A stretch of DNA of 46,459 nt from Gammaproteobacteria bacterium (GTDB taxonomy: Bacteria > Pseudomonadota > Gammaproteobacteria > Arenicellales > JAJDZL01). A model generated the notes under the pieces. The model was not told the origin of the DNA, made no database searches, and saw only the letters and a list, made by a program, of their open reading frames with translations. The translations under genes were made by a program, and so were the position numbers. Location: positions 134,106 through 180,564 of the forward strand of contig JAJEHQ010000005.1 of NCBI GenBank assembly GCA_022823625.1, read 5' to 3'. Position 1 is the first letter of the stretch. Every line of letters starts with the position of its first letter. Positions 1 to 9,323 of this stretch are shown here, in pieces.

Positions 1-785
1 ACGGTTTGCCCTCTGCACAAGTAATATGCAGCGTCGAAACTCAGATCAATTTTTGGCAAATGGGAAAGAGTTTCATCACCCGGTACGATCAGTCTGAGTC
101 GCTCCTCCAAATGCTCAATCTGCTCGATCTGTTCTAAGGTGCTGCTATCTTCAATACTCAATTGACCAACTCCGAGTCTTCGAAGGGATACTACGTGTCC
201 ACCGCAGCCTAATTGTTCACCAATTTCTTCAGCCAAAACTCTCACATAAAATCCCCGCGAGCTGTTGAGTATGATTTCAAACTCGGGAGGCGAAAATTCC
301 AGCAACTCAATTCTGTAGATTTTGACCTTACGCGCAGACCGTTCAACCTCAATACCCTGACGAGCCAGTTTATACAAGGGTTCGCCATTTAGTTTGACCG
401 CTGAATACATTGGCGGTACCTGATCAGACTCACCTACAAAACTTTTCAGAACACTTTTCAACTGGCGTTCGGTCACTGAGACCGGGCGTTCATCAATCAA
501 CTGTCCATCACGATCCCCAGTGTCTGTTGATTCACCCAGTCTAATTCGAGTTCGATAACATTTGTCCGCATCCAGAAAAAAACCTGCGACTTTGGTTGCT
601 GAACCTAAACAAATGGGCAATAAACCTGTTGCGAGTGGATCTAAACTGCCAGTATGCCCTGCCTTGCGAATCCGCAGTAAGGACTTGACTCGATGCAGTG
701 CTGCGTTGGACGACATTCCACCTGGTTTATCCAACAATAAAACCCCACTCACCTGAGAGTTAATTATTGTTTGCTTAGTGTTCAC
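1..785 (-). CDS. truB: tRNA pseudouridine(55) synthase TruB, C-terminus cut by window edge
   Basis: TruB makes the universal pseudouridine at position 55 of the tRNA T-loop. The reading frame is open from position 785 to the window edge, about 261 codons, so roughly the last 50 residues of a normal-length protein lie outside. The N-terminal segment SGVLLLDKPGGMSSN is typical of the family. The catalytic motif HTGSLDPLATG carries the catalytic aspartate, and a YSAVKLNG segment follows further on. The start chosen is GTG at 785, which overlaps the rbfA stop as GTGA and fits translational coupling. A second GTG at 752 is possible but would leave almost no N-terminus. It is the last gene of the rimP-nusA-infB-rbfA-truB operon; rpsO and pnp would be expected beyond the left edge. 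Confidence 0.93.
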   Translation of the reverse strand, partial: MNTKQTIINSQVSGVLLLDKPGGMSSNAALHRVKSLLRIRKAGHTGSLDPLATGLLPICLGSATKVAGFFLDADKCYRTRIRLGESTDTGDRDGQLIDERPVSVTERQLKSVLKSFVGESDQVPPMYSAVKLNGEPLYKLARQGIEVERSARKVKIYRIELLEFSPPEFEIILNSSRGFYVRVLAEEIGEQLGCGGHVVSLRRLGVGQLSIEDSSTLEQIEQIEHLEERLRLIVPGDETLSHLPKIDLSFDAAYYLCRGQT

Positions 786-1177
786 TGTGCTTTTTCGCTC
801 AACTTTGCTGTCTCATCAATCAGCTGCAAAACTCGGGCACTGCGAGATGGCAAATCGTCGGCAAAGAATCGAAGTGCTGGAGTGTACTTTAATTCCAGGT
901 GATCGCTCAAGCAGTGGCGTATATACGATTTTGCACGATTTAGATGATCCACGCTTGCCTGAAGCACATCCCTTGATTCGGTACTAGTCAAAAATACCCT
1001 GGCATGTTTCATATCCTTTGACAATTCCACTTCAGTAATTGTGGTTCGAGAAATTCTCGGATCGGAAATGCAAGTTTGAAGAATCTGACTGAGTGCCTGA
1101 TGCACTACTGACCCTACCTTCCTGGTACGATTGGAACTGGAATCAGATCGAATTCGATCCAAGTGAATTGAAGTCAT
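782..1177 (-). CDS. rbfA: 30S ribosome-binding factor RbfA
   Basis: RbfA is a small single-KH-domain protein that binds the immature 30S subunit and helps 16S rRNA 5' end maturation and cold adaptation. The 131-residue product has the family pattern: a basic N-terminus (NRTRKVGSVVHQALSQIL), then ISDPRISRTTITEVELSKD and HARVFLTS, and the LKYTPALRFFADD stretch near the C-terminus. Length is normal for the family. It lies 56 nt downstream of infB and overlaps truB by 4 nt (GTGA), so it belongs to the same operon. Confidence 0.95.
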   Translation of the reverse strand: MTSIHLDRIRSDSSSNRTRKVGSVVHQALSQILQTCISDPRISRTTITEVELSKDMKHARVFLTSTESRDVLQASVDHLNRAKSYIRHCLSDHLELKYTPALRFFADDLPSRSARVLQLIDETAKLSEKAQ

Positions 1178-1233
1178 GTCTTGAATGAAGAGCCAGTTGA
1201 TTTGAAAAGGTAATTTTCCGCTTGAAACAGAAG

Positions 1234-3729
1234 TCAGACAGCTTCTCGGGCTTCGTACACTTCAAGCATATCGTCGATATGAATATCGTGATAATTCTTC
1301 AGTTGTATTCCGCACTCCAGGCCCGCTTTCACTTCGTTGACATCATTTTGAAACCGTCGCAACGAGTCAATTTGGCCGTTATGAATAATGACATTGTCTC
1401 GAACAACCCGTACCGGCAGTTTGTTTCGCACCGTCCCATCTTCCACATAGCAGCCGGCGACCGTGCCGATCTTGGAAAACTTGAAAACTTCCAGCACATT
1501 GGCAGTTGCAACCACTTCCTCAATGAAAGTGGGACCGACTTTATCCCTGATTGCAGCTAATATGAAATCCAATGCCTCGTAAATAATCGAACTGTAGATA
1601 ACCTGAATATTGTTGGTGCTGATCAACTGTTTGGCGGTTGCCTCTGCTCTTACGTTAAATGCCACAATCATCGCGTTCGCAGCAATGGCCAGATTTACAT
1701 CCGATTGGCTGATACCACCTACCATGGCATGAATCACCTTCACTTCAATCCGATCATTTGACAGTTTGGTCACGGCATTCGCCACCGCTTCGGCGGAACC
1801 ACTGACGTCCGCTTTAACGAGAACGTTAACTACTTTGGGATCGTCGGAATCTCCGAACGAAAATTCAACTGGCGTTGCACTTCCAGTCGACCTGCCTGAC
1901 AACCTGAATTCAATTAACTGATTGGCCGAACGTTCATCGGGTGGGCAGATAAACTCATCACCCACTTCGGGTACTTTTGAAAATCCAGAAATTTCAATTG
2001 GAGTTGAAGGTTTGGCTTCCTTGACGACTTTTCCACGATAATCAGTGAGTTGTCGAATCTTACCCTTCTGCACGCCAGCAACGATAATCTGCTTCGGAGT
2101 CAGTTTGCCTTTCTGCACAAGAACCGTAACAACCGCCCCACGCCCCTTGTCAACCCGAGCCTCAATTACGACGCCGCTGGCTAGTCCTTCAACCGGAGCT
2201 GTTAAAGGTTCATCCATCAGTTCCGCCTGCAGCTGGATGCGCTCTAGCAGGTCGTCAATTCCTGTGTTCTTGAGTGCGGATATCTCAACTACCTGGACGT
2301 CTCCCCCTAAAGATTCCGTAATCACATCATGTTCAGTCAATTCGCGCAATATCTTGCCTGGATTAGCGTTGTTCTTGTCGATCTTGTTAATTGCCACAAT
2401 GATCGGGACTCCTGCAATTCTGGCATGATTAATGGCTTCCACAGTCTGTGGCATTACACCATCATCCGCAGCCACAACTAGTATGACGATATCGGTCGCT
2501 TTAGCACCGCGAACACGCATCGCGGTAAATGCCTCGTGACCCGGAGTATCAAGAAAAGTAATCTTGCCGCGGGGAGTCTCCACCATGTAGGCACCGATAT
2601 GCTGCGTTATTCCGCCCTTTTCCGATGCGGCAACCTTGGTCGATCGAATGCTATCCAAAAGTGTCGTCTTACCGTGGTCGACATGTCCCATAACTGCTAC
2701 GACTGGCGGGCGAGGCAGATACTCGCGAGAATCGCTGTCGCGCCCCTTCAATTGTTCTTCAATATCTTGACTTTCCTCTTCAACTGGAATGTGCCCAAGC
2801 CCTTCAACCAATAGAGTGGCTGTATCGCGGTCAATTGATCCGTTGATCGTAACCTGTAAATTGAATTCTTCGATCAAATACTTCATGACATCGATTGCTT
2901 TGATCGACATCGCCTGGGCTAAATCCCGTATTGCATTGGTATCGGCAATAGAAACTGAATGAACGATTTTCTGGCTGGGGGTCTGAAATGTGTGCTGGGT
3001 GATACGATCGTCTAATTTGCGCGACTTCTTTCTTCGTTCCCGTTCCCTTTGAAGTTTTTCCCGGCCCTTTGCAACATGAAGTTGTTCGCGCTCCTGTTTC
3101 TTTACGGATTTACGTTTCTGCTTTGTTCGCTTTGGTGATTCTGACTCTCTCTCAGCTATAAATTCAGGCTGGATTTCAGCGGGCTTCTCATCTTTGCTCT
3201 GTTCAGATTCTGTTTCAAGTTCTACTTCAGCTTGCGCAGATTCTTCTTCGGGTTCTTCCTGAAATTCTGGAGTCTCCGGTTCTGCCACCTCTTGCGGCTG
3301 CAAATCGGTTTGTGTTGGATCGTCAACTACCGTCTCAATCGACTCAACGCTATCCGCAACAATCTGTTCTGTCTCTTGTGATAACTGCTCCTCAGGTATT
3401 GTTTCTTGAATAACTGATTCCTCAAGTTCCTCGGTTGACTGAGGTGTAGGGATAGTTCTCGGGGCAAGTGTGTGTCCACCTTTAATTTCAACGACAATTT
3501 CATGCGCAGAACCTGTTCGTCTTTGGGGTTGAATCACCGACTGCCCAGTATGCTTGGGAACCTGACGTACACGTCCTTGATAAAGTTTCATCAAGAACTG
3601 TCGTTTGTCTTGATCTGTCAGTTCGCTATCTTCGGTCTTATTGACGAAATCAGCTTCCTCTAGCATCGCGACAAGACGCTCGGTCGTAACATCCAACTGT
3701 GCGGCTAAATCTTTTACTTTAAATGCCAT
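1234..3729 (-). CDS. infB: Translation initiation factor IF-2
   Basis: IF-2 is the GTPase that brings fMet-tRNA to the 30S subunit and promotes subunit joining. The product has 831 residues. An IF2 N-terminal helical domain covers about residues 1-52. A long charged, Glu/Lys-rich linker runs to about 240, and a second IF2_N-like domain lies around 265-310. The G domain begins with GHVDHGKT (348-355), followed by [14 protein letters not shown] and SALK. The C-terminal domains II-IV follow. It is slightly shorter than the E. coli protein because of the variable linker. It sits 37 nt downstream of nusA in the rimP operon. Confidence 0.97.
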   Translation of the reverse strand: MAFKVKDLAAQLDVTTERLVAMLEEADFVNKTEDSELTDQDKRQFLMKLYQGRVRQVPKHTGQSVIQPQRRTGSAHEIVVEIKGGHTLAPRTIPTPQSTEELEESVIQETIPEEQLSQETEQIVADSVESIETVVDDPTQTDLQPQEVAEPETPEFQEEPEEESAQAEVELETESEQSKDEKPAEIQPEFIAERESESPKRTKQKRKSVKKQEREQLHVAKGREKLQRERERRKKSRKLDDRITQHTFQTPSQKIVHSVSIADTNAIRDLAQAMSIKAIDVMKYLIEEFNLQVTINGSIDRDTATLLVEGLGHIPVEEESQDIEEQLKGRDSDSREYLPRPPVVAVMGHVDHGKTTLLDSIRSTKVAASEKGGITQHIGAYMVETPRGKITFLDTPGHEAFTAMRVRGAKATDIVILVVAADDGVMPQTVEAINHARIAGVPIIVAINKIDKNNANPGKILRELTEHDVITESLGGDVQVVEISALKNTGIDDLLERIQLQAELMDEPLTAPVEGLASGVVIEARVDKGRGAVVTVLVQKGKLTPKQIIVAGVQKGKIRQLTDYRGKVVKEAKPSTPIEISGFSKVPEVGDEFICPPDERSANQLIEFRLSGRSTGSATPVEFSFGDSDDPKVVNVLVKADVSGSAEAVANAVTKLSNDRIEVKVIHAMVGGISQSDVNLAIAANAMIVAFNVRAEATAKQLISTNNIQVIYSSIIYEALDFILAAIRDKVGPTFIEEVVATANVLEVFKFSKIGTVAGCYVEDGTVRNKLPVRVVRDNVIIHNGQIDSLRRFQNDVNEVKAGLECGIQLKNYHDIHIDDMLEVYEAREAV

Positions 3730-3766
3730 ATTCTCGACCCAAATTTATGCCATCTGTGCATTTGCG

Positions 3767-5269
3767 TTATTGTTCCGATTGCTCAAACCAAGGGGCTCGT
3801 GCGCTCATAATGAGTTCTTTCGCCCGGTCTTCACTAATCCCGGGAATTTCAACCAACGTAAACGTATCCGCTTCCTGAAGATCTTCCATCGTTCGTATTC
3901 CGTTCGCCGCCAGGATTTGAGCTGTTGTTTCATCCATGGCCTCGACCTCGTATAGCGTATCGTCCGGAACATTTTCTTCAGATTGCTTTATCGCTTGAAA
4001 CTCGCGTTGCAACATTGCATCAGCCGCTCGGCTCTGAATGTTGCTGACAAGATCTGCATCAAACTGTTCAATCTGCTCCAAAACATCCGGTTCAACACAG
4101 ACAATATCCAGAAGCGAGGTGTAATCATTCTGAATCAAGACCGTTGCAACGTCTTCGTCAACGTCCAACAATTCCATAAATTCGGTCGCAATTTTCTGAG
4201 CTTCCTCATTTAATTTCTGTTCCTGCTCGTCACGAGTCATGATGTTTATTTCCCAGCCGGTTAACTGAGAGGCCAATCTGACATTTTGCCCGGCTCGACC
4301 AATGGCTTTCGACAGTTGAGACTCAGACACAACCACATCGACAGCCTTGACATCTGGCTGGTTTGCGACAACTTTTTCAACGACGGCCGGTGCCAATGCG
4401 TTGATGACAAACTGTGCAGCGTTTGAACTCCATTCGACGATATCCACCCGTTCACCTGCGATTTCTTTTGAGACGCTTTGTACCCTCGTGCCTCGAACAC
4501 CGACGCAAGCACCAATCGGATCAAACTGTGCAGTGACCGCACGAACAGCAATTTTTGCCCGCAAGCCCGGGTCTCGTGCAGCGCTTCGAATTTCAATCAA
4601 ACCCTCGCGCGTCTCGGGCACTTCCAGTTTGAATAGTTCGATCAATAGCTCCGGACTGGTACGATCTAGTATCAACTGTGGGCCGCGCGGGTCTGACCTG
4701 ACATCCCTAAGAATTGCTCTGACACGATCACCCTGACGAAATCCATCTTTGCTGATGCAAGACATTCTCGGCAACAATGCTTCAACACCTTCTGTTTCAA
4801 CGATGACATCGCCGCGATCAACCCGTCGAACAACACCGGAGAGCATCGTACCTTTGCGGGGAGCGAATTCTCTATACACGCGATCCCGTTCTGCTTCACG
4901 AACTTTCTGCATCACCACCTGTCGCGTGGCGGCTGCAGAAATTCTGTCCGTCGCCCTCGATGGGATGATGATTTCGACAAACTCACCTGCTTGTATTCCG
5001 GAATTCTTCTCCCTCGCTTCGACAAGCGAAATCTGGCGCTCAGGAAATTCAATTTCCTCCTCATCTTCAATGACTTCCCACCGGCGAAAAGTCTCATAAT
5101 CGCCGGTTTCCTGATCTATTGAGACCCGCGCATCACTTTCGTTCCCGAGTTTTCTTCGCGCGGCCAAGGCCAGCGCTGCTTCCAGTGCCTCAAAAATCAC
5201 TTCTGGCGCCAAATTACGTTCGTCCGACAAAGCCTGAACAATTTGCGGTATGTAATTCGAACTTACCAT
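3767..5269 (-). CDS. nusA: Transcription termination/antitermination factor NusA
   Basis: NusA binds RNA polymerase and nascent RNA, modulating pausing, intrinsic termination and rRNA antitermination. Domain order is normal: an N-terminal RNAP-binding domain (residues 1-130), S1 (about 135-200, GTMLSGVVRRVDRGDVIVET), KH1 and KH2 (about 230-345, GRAGQNVRLASQLTGWEI), then two C-terminal acidic helix-hairpin-helix repeats (about 360-500), as in gammaproteobacteria. Two in-frame ATGs exist, at 5275 and 5269. The Shine-Dalgarno AAAGAGG lies only about 3 nt before the first but about 9 nt before the second, so 5269 is preferred. rimP ends 14 nt upstream of this start. Confidence 0.95.
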   Translation of the reverse strand: MVSSNYIPQIVQALSDERNLAPEVIFEALEAALALAARRKLGNESDARVSIDQETGDYETFRRWEVIEDEEEIEFPERQISLVEAREKNSGIQAGEFVEIIIPSRATDRISAAATRQVVMQKVREAERDRVYREFAPRKGTMLSGVVRRVDRGDVIVETEGVEALLPRMSCISKDGFRQGDRVRAILRDVRSDPRGPQLILDRTSPELLIELFKLEVPETREGLIEIRSAARDPGLRAKIAVRAVTAQFDPIGACVGVRGTRVQSVSKEIAGERVDIVEWSSNAAQFVINALAPAVVEKVVANQPDVKAVDVVVSESQLSKAIGRAGQNVRLASQLTGWEINIMTRDEQEQKLNEEAQKIATEFMELLDVDEDVATVLIQNDYTSLLDIVCVEPDVLEQIEQFDADLVSNIQSRAADAMLQREFQAIKQSEENVPDDTLYEVEAMDETTAQILAANGIRTMEDLQEADTFTLVEIPGISEDRAKELIMSARAPWFEQSEQ

Positions 5270-5283
5270 GATCATGCACCTCT

Positions 5284-5763
5284 TTAAATCACTTCATCGA
5301 GATTCGGTTTCAACCGGGCTCGACGTATGTTGTTCATATTGATTTTGATTGTGGCTCCCTCTACGTCCACCTCTAAGGAATGGTCTGCCACAGTCAACAA
5401 CTGACCGAGTATCTTTCTTCGGCCATCGCACTTCACCAAGGTTGCGACCTCAATTCGTTCGCCAATAGCCTCCTCGAAGTGCTCCTTTTTGGCTAAGGGT
5501 CGTTCAATTCCTGGCGAAGAGACTTCAAGTGAGTAATTTCCCTCAATCGGGTCTTCAACATCAAGCAGGCTACTCACCTGCTGACTGATGAAAACACAAT
5601 CATCCAAGGTGACCCCACCAGGAGCATCGATGTACAATCGCAACACTCGCGACTTCTCCCGGCCCATCAATTCCAGATGAACCAGTTCATACCCGTAACT
5701 GTCTATAGTTTCATCGAGCAACTCGTAGAGTTTGTGCCTGAAATCACTTGCTTCGTTAATCAT
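5284..5763 (-). CDS. rimP: Ribosome maturation factor RimP
   Basis: RimP assists 30S subunit maturation. The product of about 159 residues shows the family signatures SYGYELVHLEL, LRLYIDAPGGVTLDDC, the YSLEVSSPGIERPL motif and a C-terminal Sm-like domain ending with NNIRRARLKP. An in-frame GTG at 5775 would add four residues; ATG at 5763 is preferred because family members begin close to this point, though neither start has an ideally spaced ribosome-binding site. It is the first gene of the operon, preceded by an attenuator-like leader. In the conserved gammaproteobacterial order the neighbour upstream would be nuoN; here it is accessory DNA. Confidence 0.95.
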   Translation of the reverse strand: MINEASDFRHKLYELLDETIDSYGYELVHLELMGREKSRVLRLYIDAPGGVTLDDCVFISQQVSSLLDVEDPIEGNYSLEVSSPGIERPLAKKEHFEEAIGERIEVATLVKCDGRRKILGQLLTVADHSLEVDVEGATIKINMNNIRRARLKPNLDEVI

Positions 5764-5802
5764 GGCTCCAGTCACAACATCTACGTTGCATTCTAAATTC
5801 CA

Positions 5803-5870
5803 CTAAACAAAAACCCCGCAGCAAGCGAGGTTTCCCAATTCTCCAATTCGGAGACTATTTCTCCATGGGA
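5803..5870 (-). promoter_or_regulatory. Attenuator-like leader of the rimP operon (terminator plus alternating hairpins)
   Basis: On the minus strand an 8-bp stem (arms 5825-5832 and 5812-5819, loop 5820-5824, one U-G pair) is followed by TTTGTTT, the form of an intrinsic terminator, about 40 nt before the rimP ATG. Just upstream lie three evenly spaced complementary 5-mers, TCTCC at 5840-5844 and 5860-5864 and GGAGA at 5850-5854 (+ strand), bounded by CCCA at 5834-5837 and TGGG at 5866-5869. The middle element can pair with either outer one but not both. This could be an autoregulatory attenuator for the nusA operon. The terminator may instead be what is left of the end of an older upstream unit such as nuo. 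Confidence 0.55.
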
Positions 5871-5879
5871 CCATTTTTA

Positions 5880-6930
5880 ACCGATACGGGATAAAAACAG
5901 AACATTTACCACTACTCGTAAATTATACACATAGCTAAATGTTAGTTTCAGCGAGATTTTTGGTTAGGATTTTTGGCTGTTGCATAGTTCTCCAATTGTT
6001 CAGTGAATCGCAGTTTTATTACCGTGAGTTTTATAGAATTCGCTCAGACCGATGAATATTCAATTAATCAAGAATCAAATAAGCATAATCAAAATTCACA
6101 TATTGGTTGAAAAAGTAAACGAAATTCACAATTCATAATTAACAATCACAGATTACGTCTGATGGCAATCTGTCAAAGCGATCGCGTAATAAAGAAATTA
6201 CTTATCTCACGGAACTCGTAGTCAGAACTATTGGAAACAAGTATGATGAAATATTTTTTCCATCGCGCAAAGTTAATAGGAGTGTTGGATGAAGTGTATT
6301 TGTTAAGAATTTAAATCAATCGATAGCATCAGATTTGAGGAAGCGAATTTGATTCTGTAGTCTGTCAACTAATGCGTAATCAGACTTAAAATATCGAAAA
6401 AATACGTTTCAATGCAGGCAGGCTGTGCGTCAAATTGCCAGTCCAGTTTGCGTGGTCGGGCCAAGCAATTTGGACTCTACCATTGAACCTGTCAATGACA
6501 TTCTTCGCTTGCGACACTAACCTGGCAAAGCCAGAACCCAAAATTAACTTGTTGCATTCTGCTCAAGTTTTGAGATTATTCCGAATTCGGGATAGTTGAG
6601 ATAAGAGACTGTTGTGCCACATTCCCTGGTGCTGTCTGTTTGCCAAAAAACTGTCCGAATTATGTTCAGATTGTGAACGCATATGGAGCCGAGAGTGTGG
6701 GAATTTGATCTGTCGGTACAAGAGGGAATTGTTACCGGCATTGCTGGCGGCTATAGAAAGTGCTAAACCAACAGTTTTTGCTGTTCCCGTTTTCAACAAT
6801 CTCACACCGACAACCGGACACTGGAATATTCTTAACTTTCATTCACAGGACAAAGATATCGTTCGTATCACAGTAGGAGATTTGTCATCCGGCACCAGTC
6901 GGCAGATAATGGCAATTCCGTCTGATAAAA
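5880..6930. other. Region without a recognised gene (about 1 kb)
   Basis: AT-rich DNA from about 5880 to 6400 has no credible reading frame. From about 6540 to 6938 there are overlapping open frames on both strands: 108 codons on + (6612-6938) and 80 and 65 codons on - (6563-6805, 6544-6741). None could be matched to a family and none has a good ribosome-binding site. The plus frame would run 8 nt into the end of the ATPase gene. The stretch may hold decayed genes, as is clearly seen near 8.7 kb. Confidence 0.4.
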
Positions 6931-8139
6931 TCAGATGAGTTGAGCTAAAAATGTCTTCGCTGGAACGATCACCGGTTTTTGGAATTCGAAACAGTCTCGT
7001 TCGACGTAATCGAAATCCATAGCAACCTGAAACGCATGCTTCGCATTCGTTTGATTCTGAAAATAATGTAATGACGATGACAGCGATACCTTGCTGCTAC
7101 TCTTAACTTCTACCAGAAACCAAGGCGTACGGTCCCGCGTCACAAGAAAATCAACCTCTCGTTTTTGCTTGTCCCTGACGTAGTGGAGATCAAACAGTCC
7201 CTTCCCGGATTCAGTCCAAAAGTTTGTCGCCTTTAGTAATGAACTTGCGACAAGGTTTTCTGCCTTTGCGCCGGGGTCCTGCACCTGTGACCAATCCCAC
7301 AAATAGTACTTGGGCTCTTTGCGCAATGCTCTGGCTACATTGTTGAACCAGGGCTTGACTCGAAAGCAGTAGTGGAAAGCTTCCAATATCGGCACCCATC
7401 TCCTGATCGTATCGACTGACACCCTGACGCTTTTTGAAAGATAGGTATAGCTTGTCGACTGTCCCACTTGACTGCTAAGGATATGAGCTAACGCTTCTAT
7501 CTGGCCCAGTTCCTGAATTCTGGTCAAATCGCGCAGGTCATCTCGAAATAGTTGTTCAGACCGTATCGATAGCCATTGTTTGTGGAACGTACTGTCCGCG
7601 CTCAAAAAAGGTTCCGGAAATCCACCAAAGTTCCACAGAGACTGCCATTGGTCCTCATCGATTTTTCTGGGTTGTGGATTAACCAGCCCGCCTACGTCAG
7701 TACCGTTGCACTCGGCAACCGATATCGGATGGAGTGTATAAGGGAAATATCGTCCCATCAAACTGTCGCCTCCTCTGGAGAACACTCGAAGGGATGCACT
7801 TCCTGTAATCAAAAACTTCAATTTCGATTCATACTTGTCGAAGAAACTCTTCAGAAAGTCGCGCCAATGCTGATACTTATGCAACTCGTCGAATATGCAA
7901 AGAGGTTTACTGTCTGAAAATTCCATTAAATTGATTGTTTTTACAATTGATTCCGGTCCCTTAAGGATATTTTCCCTGTCATTGAGATCGTCCCAGCTAA
8001 GGTACCTGGACCCTTGCAGCATATGCCCAATCGTATTAGCCATCGTTGTTTTGCCAACTTGTCGCGGCCCCGATAGAAAAATCATCTGGCGGTTTCTTTC
8101 ATAGTGCTTCAAAAGCTGATTATGTAAGTACCTATGCAT
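6931..8139 (-). CDS. AAA ATPase, DUF4143 family
   Basis: A 402-residue ATPase of the AAA_14/DUF4143 type. It has Walker A GPRQVGKTT near residue 25, a Walker B-like LCIFDELHK about 90 residues on, the ITGSASLRVFSRGGDSLMGR segment, and a C-terminal domain with EVDFLVTRDRTPWFLVEVKSS that resembles a nuclease-like fold. The role of these proteins is poorly known; many sit in defence or mobile regions. A longer frame begins at 8238, but homology to the family starts at ATG 8139, which directly follows a palindromic promoter-like element (8155-8188). The gene is isolated, between non-coding DNA and a decayed hsdM copy, which suggests a defence or mobile origin. It appears intact. Confidence 0.8.
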   Translation of the reverse strand: MHRYLHNQLLKHYERNRQMIFLSGPRQVGKTTMANTIGHMLQGSRYLSWDDLNDRENILKGPESIVKTINLMEFSDSKPLCIFDELHKYQHWRDFLKSFFDKYESKLKFLITGSASLRVFSRGGDSLMGRYFPYTLHPISVAECNGTDVGGLVNPQPRKIDEDQWQSLWNFGGFPEPFLSADSTFHKQWLSIRSEQLFRDDLRDLTRIQELGQIEALAHILSSQVGQSTSYTYLSKSVRVSVDTIRRWVPILEAFHYCFRVKPWFNNVARALRKEPKYYLWDWSQVQDPGAKAENLVASSLLKATNFWTESGKGLFDLHYVRDKQKREVDFLVTRDRTPWFLVEVKSSSKVSLSSSLHYFQNQTNAKHAFQVAMDFDYVERDCFEFQKPVIVPAKTFLAQLI

Positions 8140-8188
8140 GACTAAAATGAAGGTTAATCGTAAAATAGTAATGACTAATCTACGATTA
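8137..8188 (-). promoter_or_regulatory. Palindromic promoter/operator-like element at the ATPase start (copy A)
   Basis: The arms TAATCGTA (8155-8162) and TACGATTA (8181-8188) form an 8-bp inverted repeat with an 18-nt spacer, ending about 16 nt before the ATPase ATG. A diverged copy (copy B) lies about 217 bp upstream. The position suggests an operator or promoter for the ATPase gene. Confidence 0.5.
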
Positions 8189-8353
8189 TATCGAAATTGG
8201 TCACTACAAGAATTGAAAGTAAGCTGAGAAAACGACAAAAATAGCTTCAGTTACCCGTTTAGTCGAAACTGAATGATACGGCATTCGTGAATTCGCCTTA
8301 GAGTTCAGTGTTCAAGAGCAATCTTGGTGCTCGAATACAGTATCGAAATTACG

Positions 8354-8405
8354 CATGACCAAATCGAAATGCAATCGTAATACAGTCATGACTATATTAC
8401 GATTA
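8354..8405 (-). repeat. Diverged direct copy of the ATPase upstream element (copy B)
   Basis: About 50 bp align with 8137-8188 at roughly three quarters identity, including an ATG at the same place (8356) and a 9-bp inverted repeat AATCGTAAT (8373-8381)/ATTACGATT (8396-8404). The frame after this ATG is only 14 codons long. It is probably the promoter of a lost or truncated relative of the ATPase gene, or a duplicated operator. Confidence 0.5.
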
Positions 8406-8580
8406 ATTGACCAGACTAATGAGCAAAAGCTTTCCAAACTCGAAACAGTCCAGTGCGAAGTAGGTAAAATCCTTGTGAACCTAAAGCGCGTACTTTGCAA
8501 TTGATTGATTTTGAAATACCGTAGAATCTGAATCTGCTTGTCTGGGATATTGTTGGAAATATCAAACGGCAATTAGGTAC

Positions 8581-8851
8581 GGAAGTCGCAACCATGGCAT
8601 TATCGACAGTCTGGCCAAAATCTGGTTGCTTCGCTTGACTCGAAATGTTCTTCCAGCGTGTCTCCGGTGGAGCTCAAATTATGTTATCGGTCAAATATTC
8701 GTCGCGGTCGTCAGCGGCGTCGTTTCCCCATTCTGCCTTAACCTTTGTCCGATGACCTTCGAATGCATCAGAGATGTACTTTAAAAATTAAGCCGAGAAC
8801 GACATGCTTAAACTCAGCAGCATCCATTGAACCGTGCAAAGTATCAGCCAT
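8581..8851 (-). pseudogene. Remnant of type I restriction-modification methylase HsdM (N-terminal part, frameshifted, internal stop)
   Basis: Reading the minus strand from 8851 gives [20 protein letters not shown] then LIF. After a shift in a run of T (near 8790), the next frame gives [17 protein letters not shown] and NDAADDRDEYLTDNII. A TGA then stands at about the place of a conserved Trp, followed by APPETRW and AKQPDFGQTVDNAM. This order is that of the HsdM N-terminal helical domain in type I methyltransferases (typically [38 protein letters not shown]). The catalytic domain is missing. At least two disabling lesions plus truncation make this a pseudogene. No hsdS or hsdR was found nearby. 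Confidence 0.8.
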
Positions 8852-9323
8852 ACTCCTCAATTATCTTTGAGGCGAATTACAAAGAAAGACAGATTAAACC
8901 TCGTAATTTTCAGTCGGGGTGGGGAGGGGGACTAGTGCGATGGATTCGATTTTCTCAAACTCACTTACCAACGAAGGTGGATGCAACAAAATCCAAATAA
9001 ACCAAATAATTCATCGGTCGATTAAGGTTATGGGGTAAACTTTCAAGCAGCCACGTACCTTCCTTTGTCGTAGTTGATTTCACCTGTGATGGTGAGATAT
9101 CTGGTTCTCCTGAAAGTATGGTTGTACGGGGCTGCTTTTTTATTGTCTTCAACCAAATAATTCGGATTAGACCATTTATCCCATTTACCTTACTGATACG
9201 ATTAACTGTATCGGTCAACTTTCATTCAGAAAATACTCTTTCAGACCTTTTTTCCTAATTTTGGTGGCTTACTTGTATGTCGCTTAGCGAACTCCAGCCA
9301 ACGGTAGATTGGTTCATTAAATC
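8852..9323. other. Region without a recognised gene (about 470 bp)
   Basis: This DNA lies between the hsdM remnant and the transporter gene. An 85-codon minus frame (8961-9218) starts with MTDTVNRISKVNG, but it matches no family known to me and has no supporting context. A G-rich tract on the + strand lies at 8915-8930. No promoter for the downstream transporter could be defined with confidence. Confidence 0.35.

Noticed and set aside
6612..6938. 108-codon plus-strand open frame, and overlapping minus frames, before the ATPase
   Set aside because: No family resemblance, no ribosome-binding site, competing frames on both strands, and the plus frame overlaps the ATPase stop. Treated as possible decayed DNA, not a gene.
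8312..8572. 86-codon minus frame with MPFDISNNIPDKQIQILRYF
   Set aside because: It runs across the hsdM remnant end and the copy B repeat and resembles no known family. Its C-terminal similarity to the long form of the ATPase N-terminus is explained by the DNA repeat.
8961..9218. 85-codon minus frame
   Set aside because: No recognisable family or context; kept only as part of the described gap.
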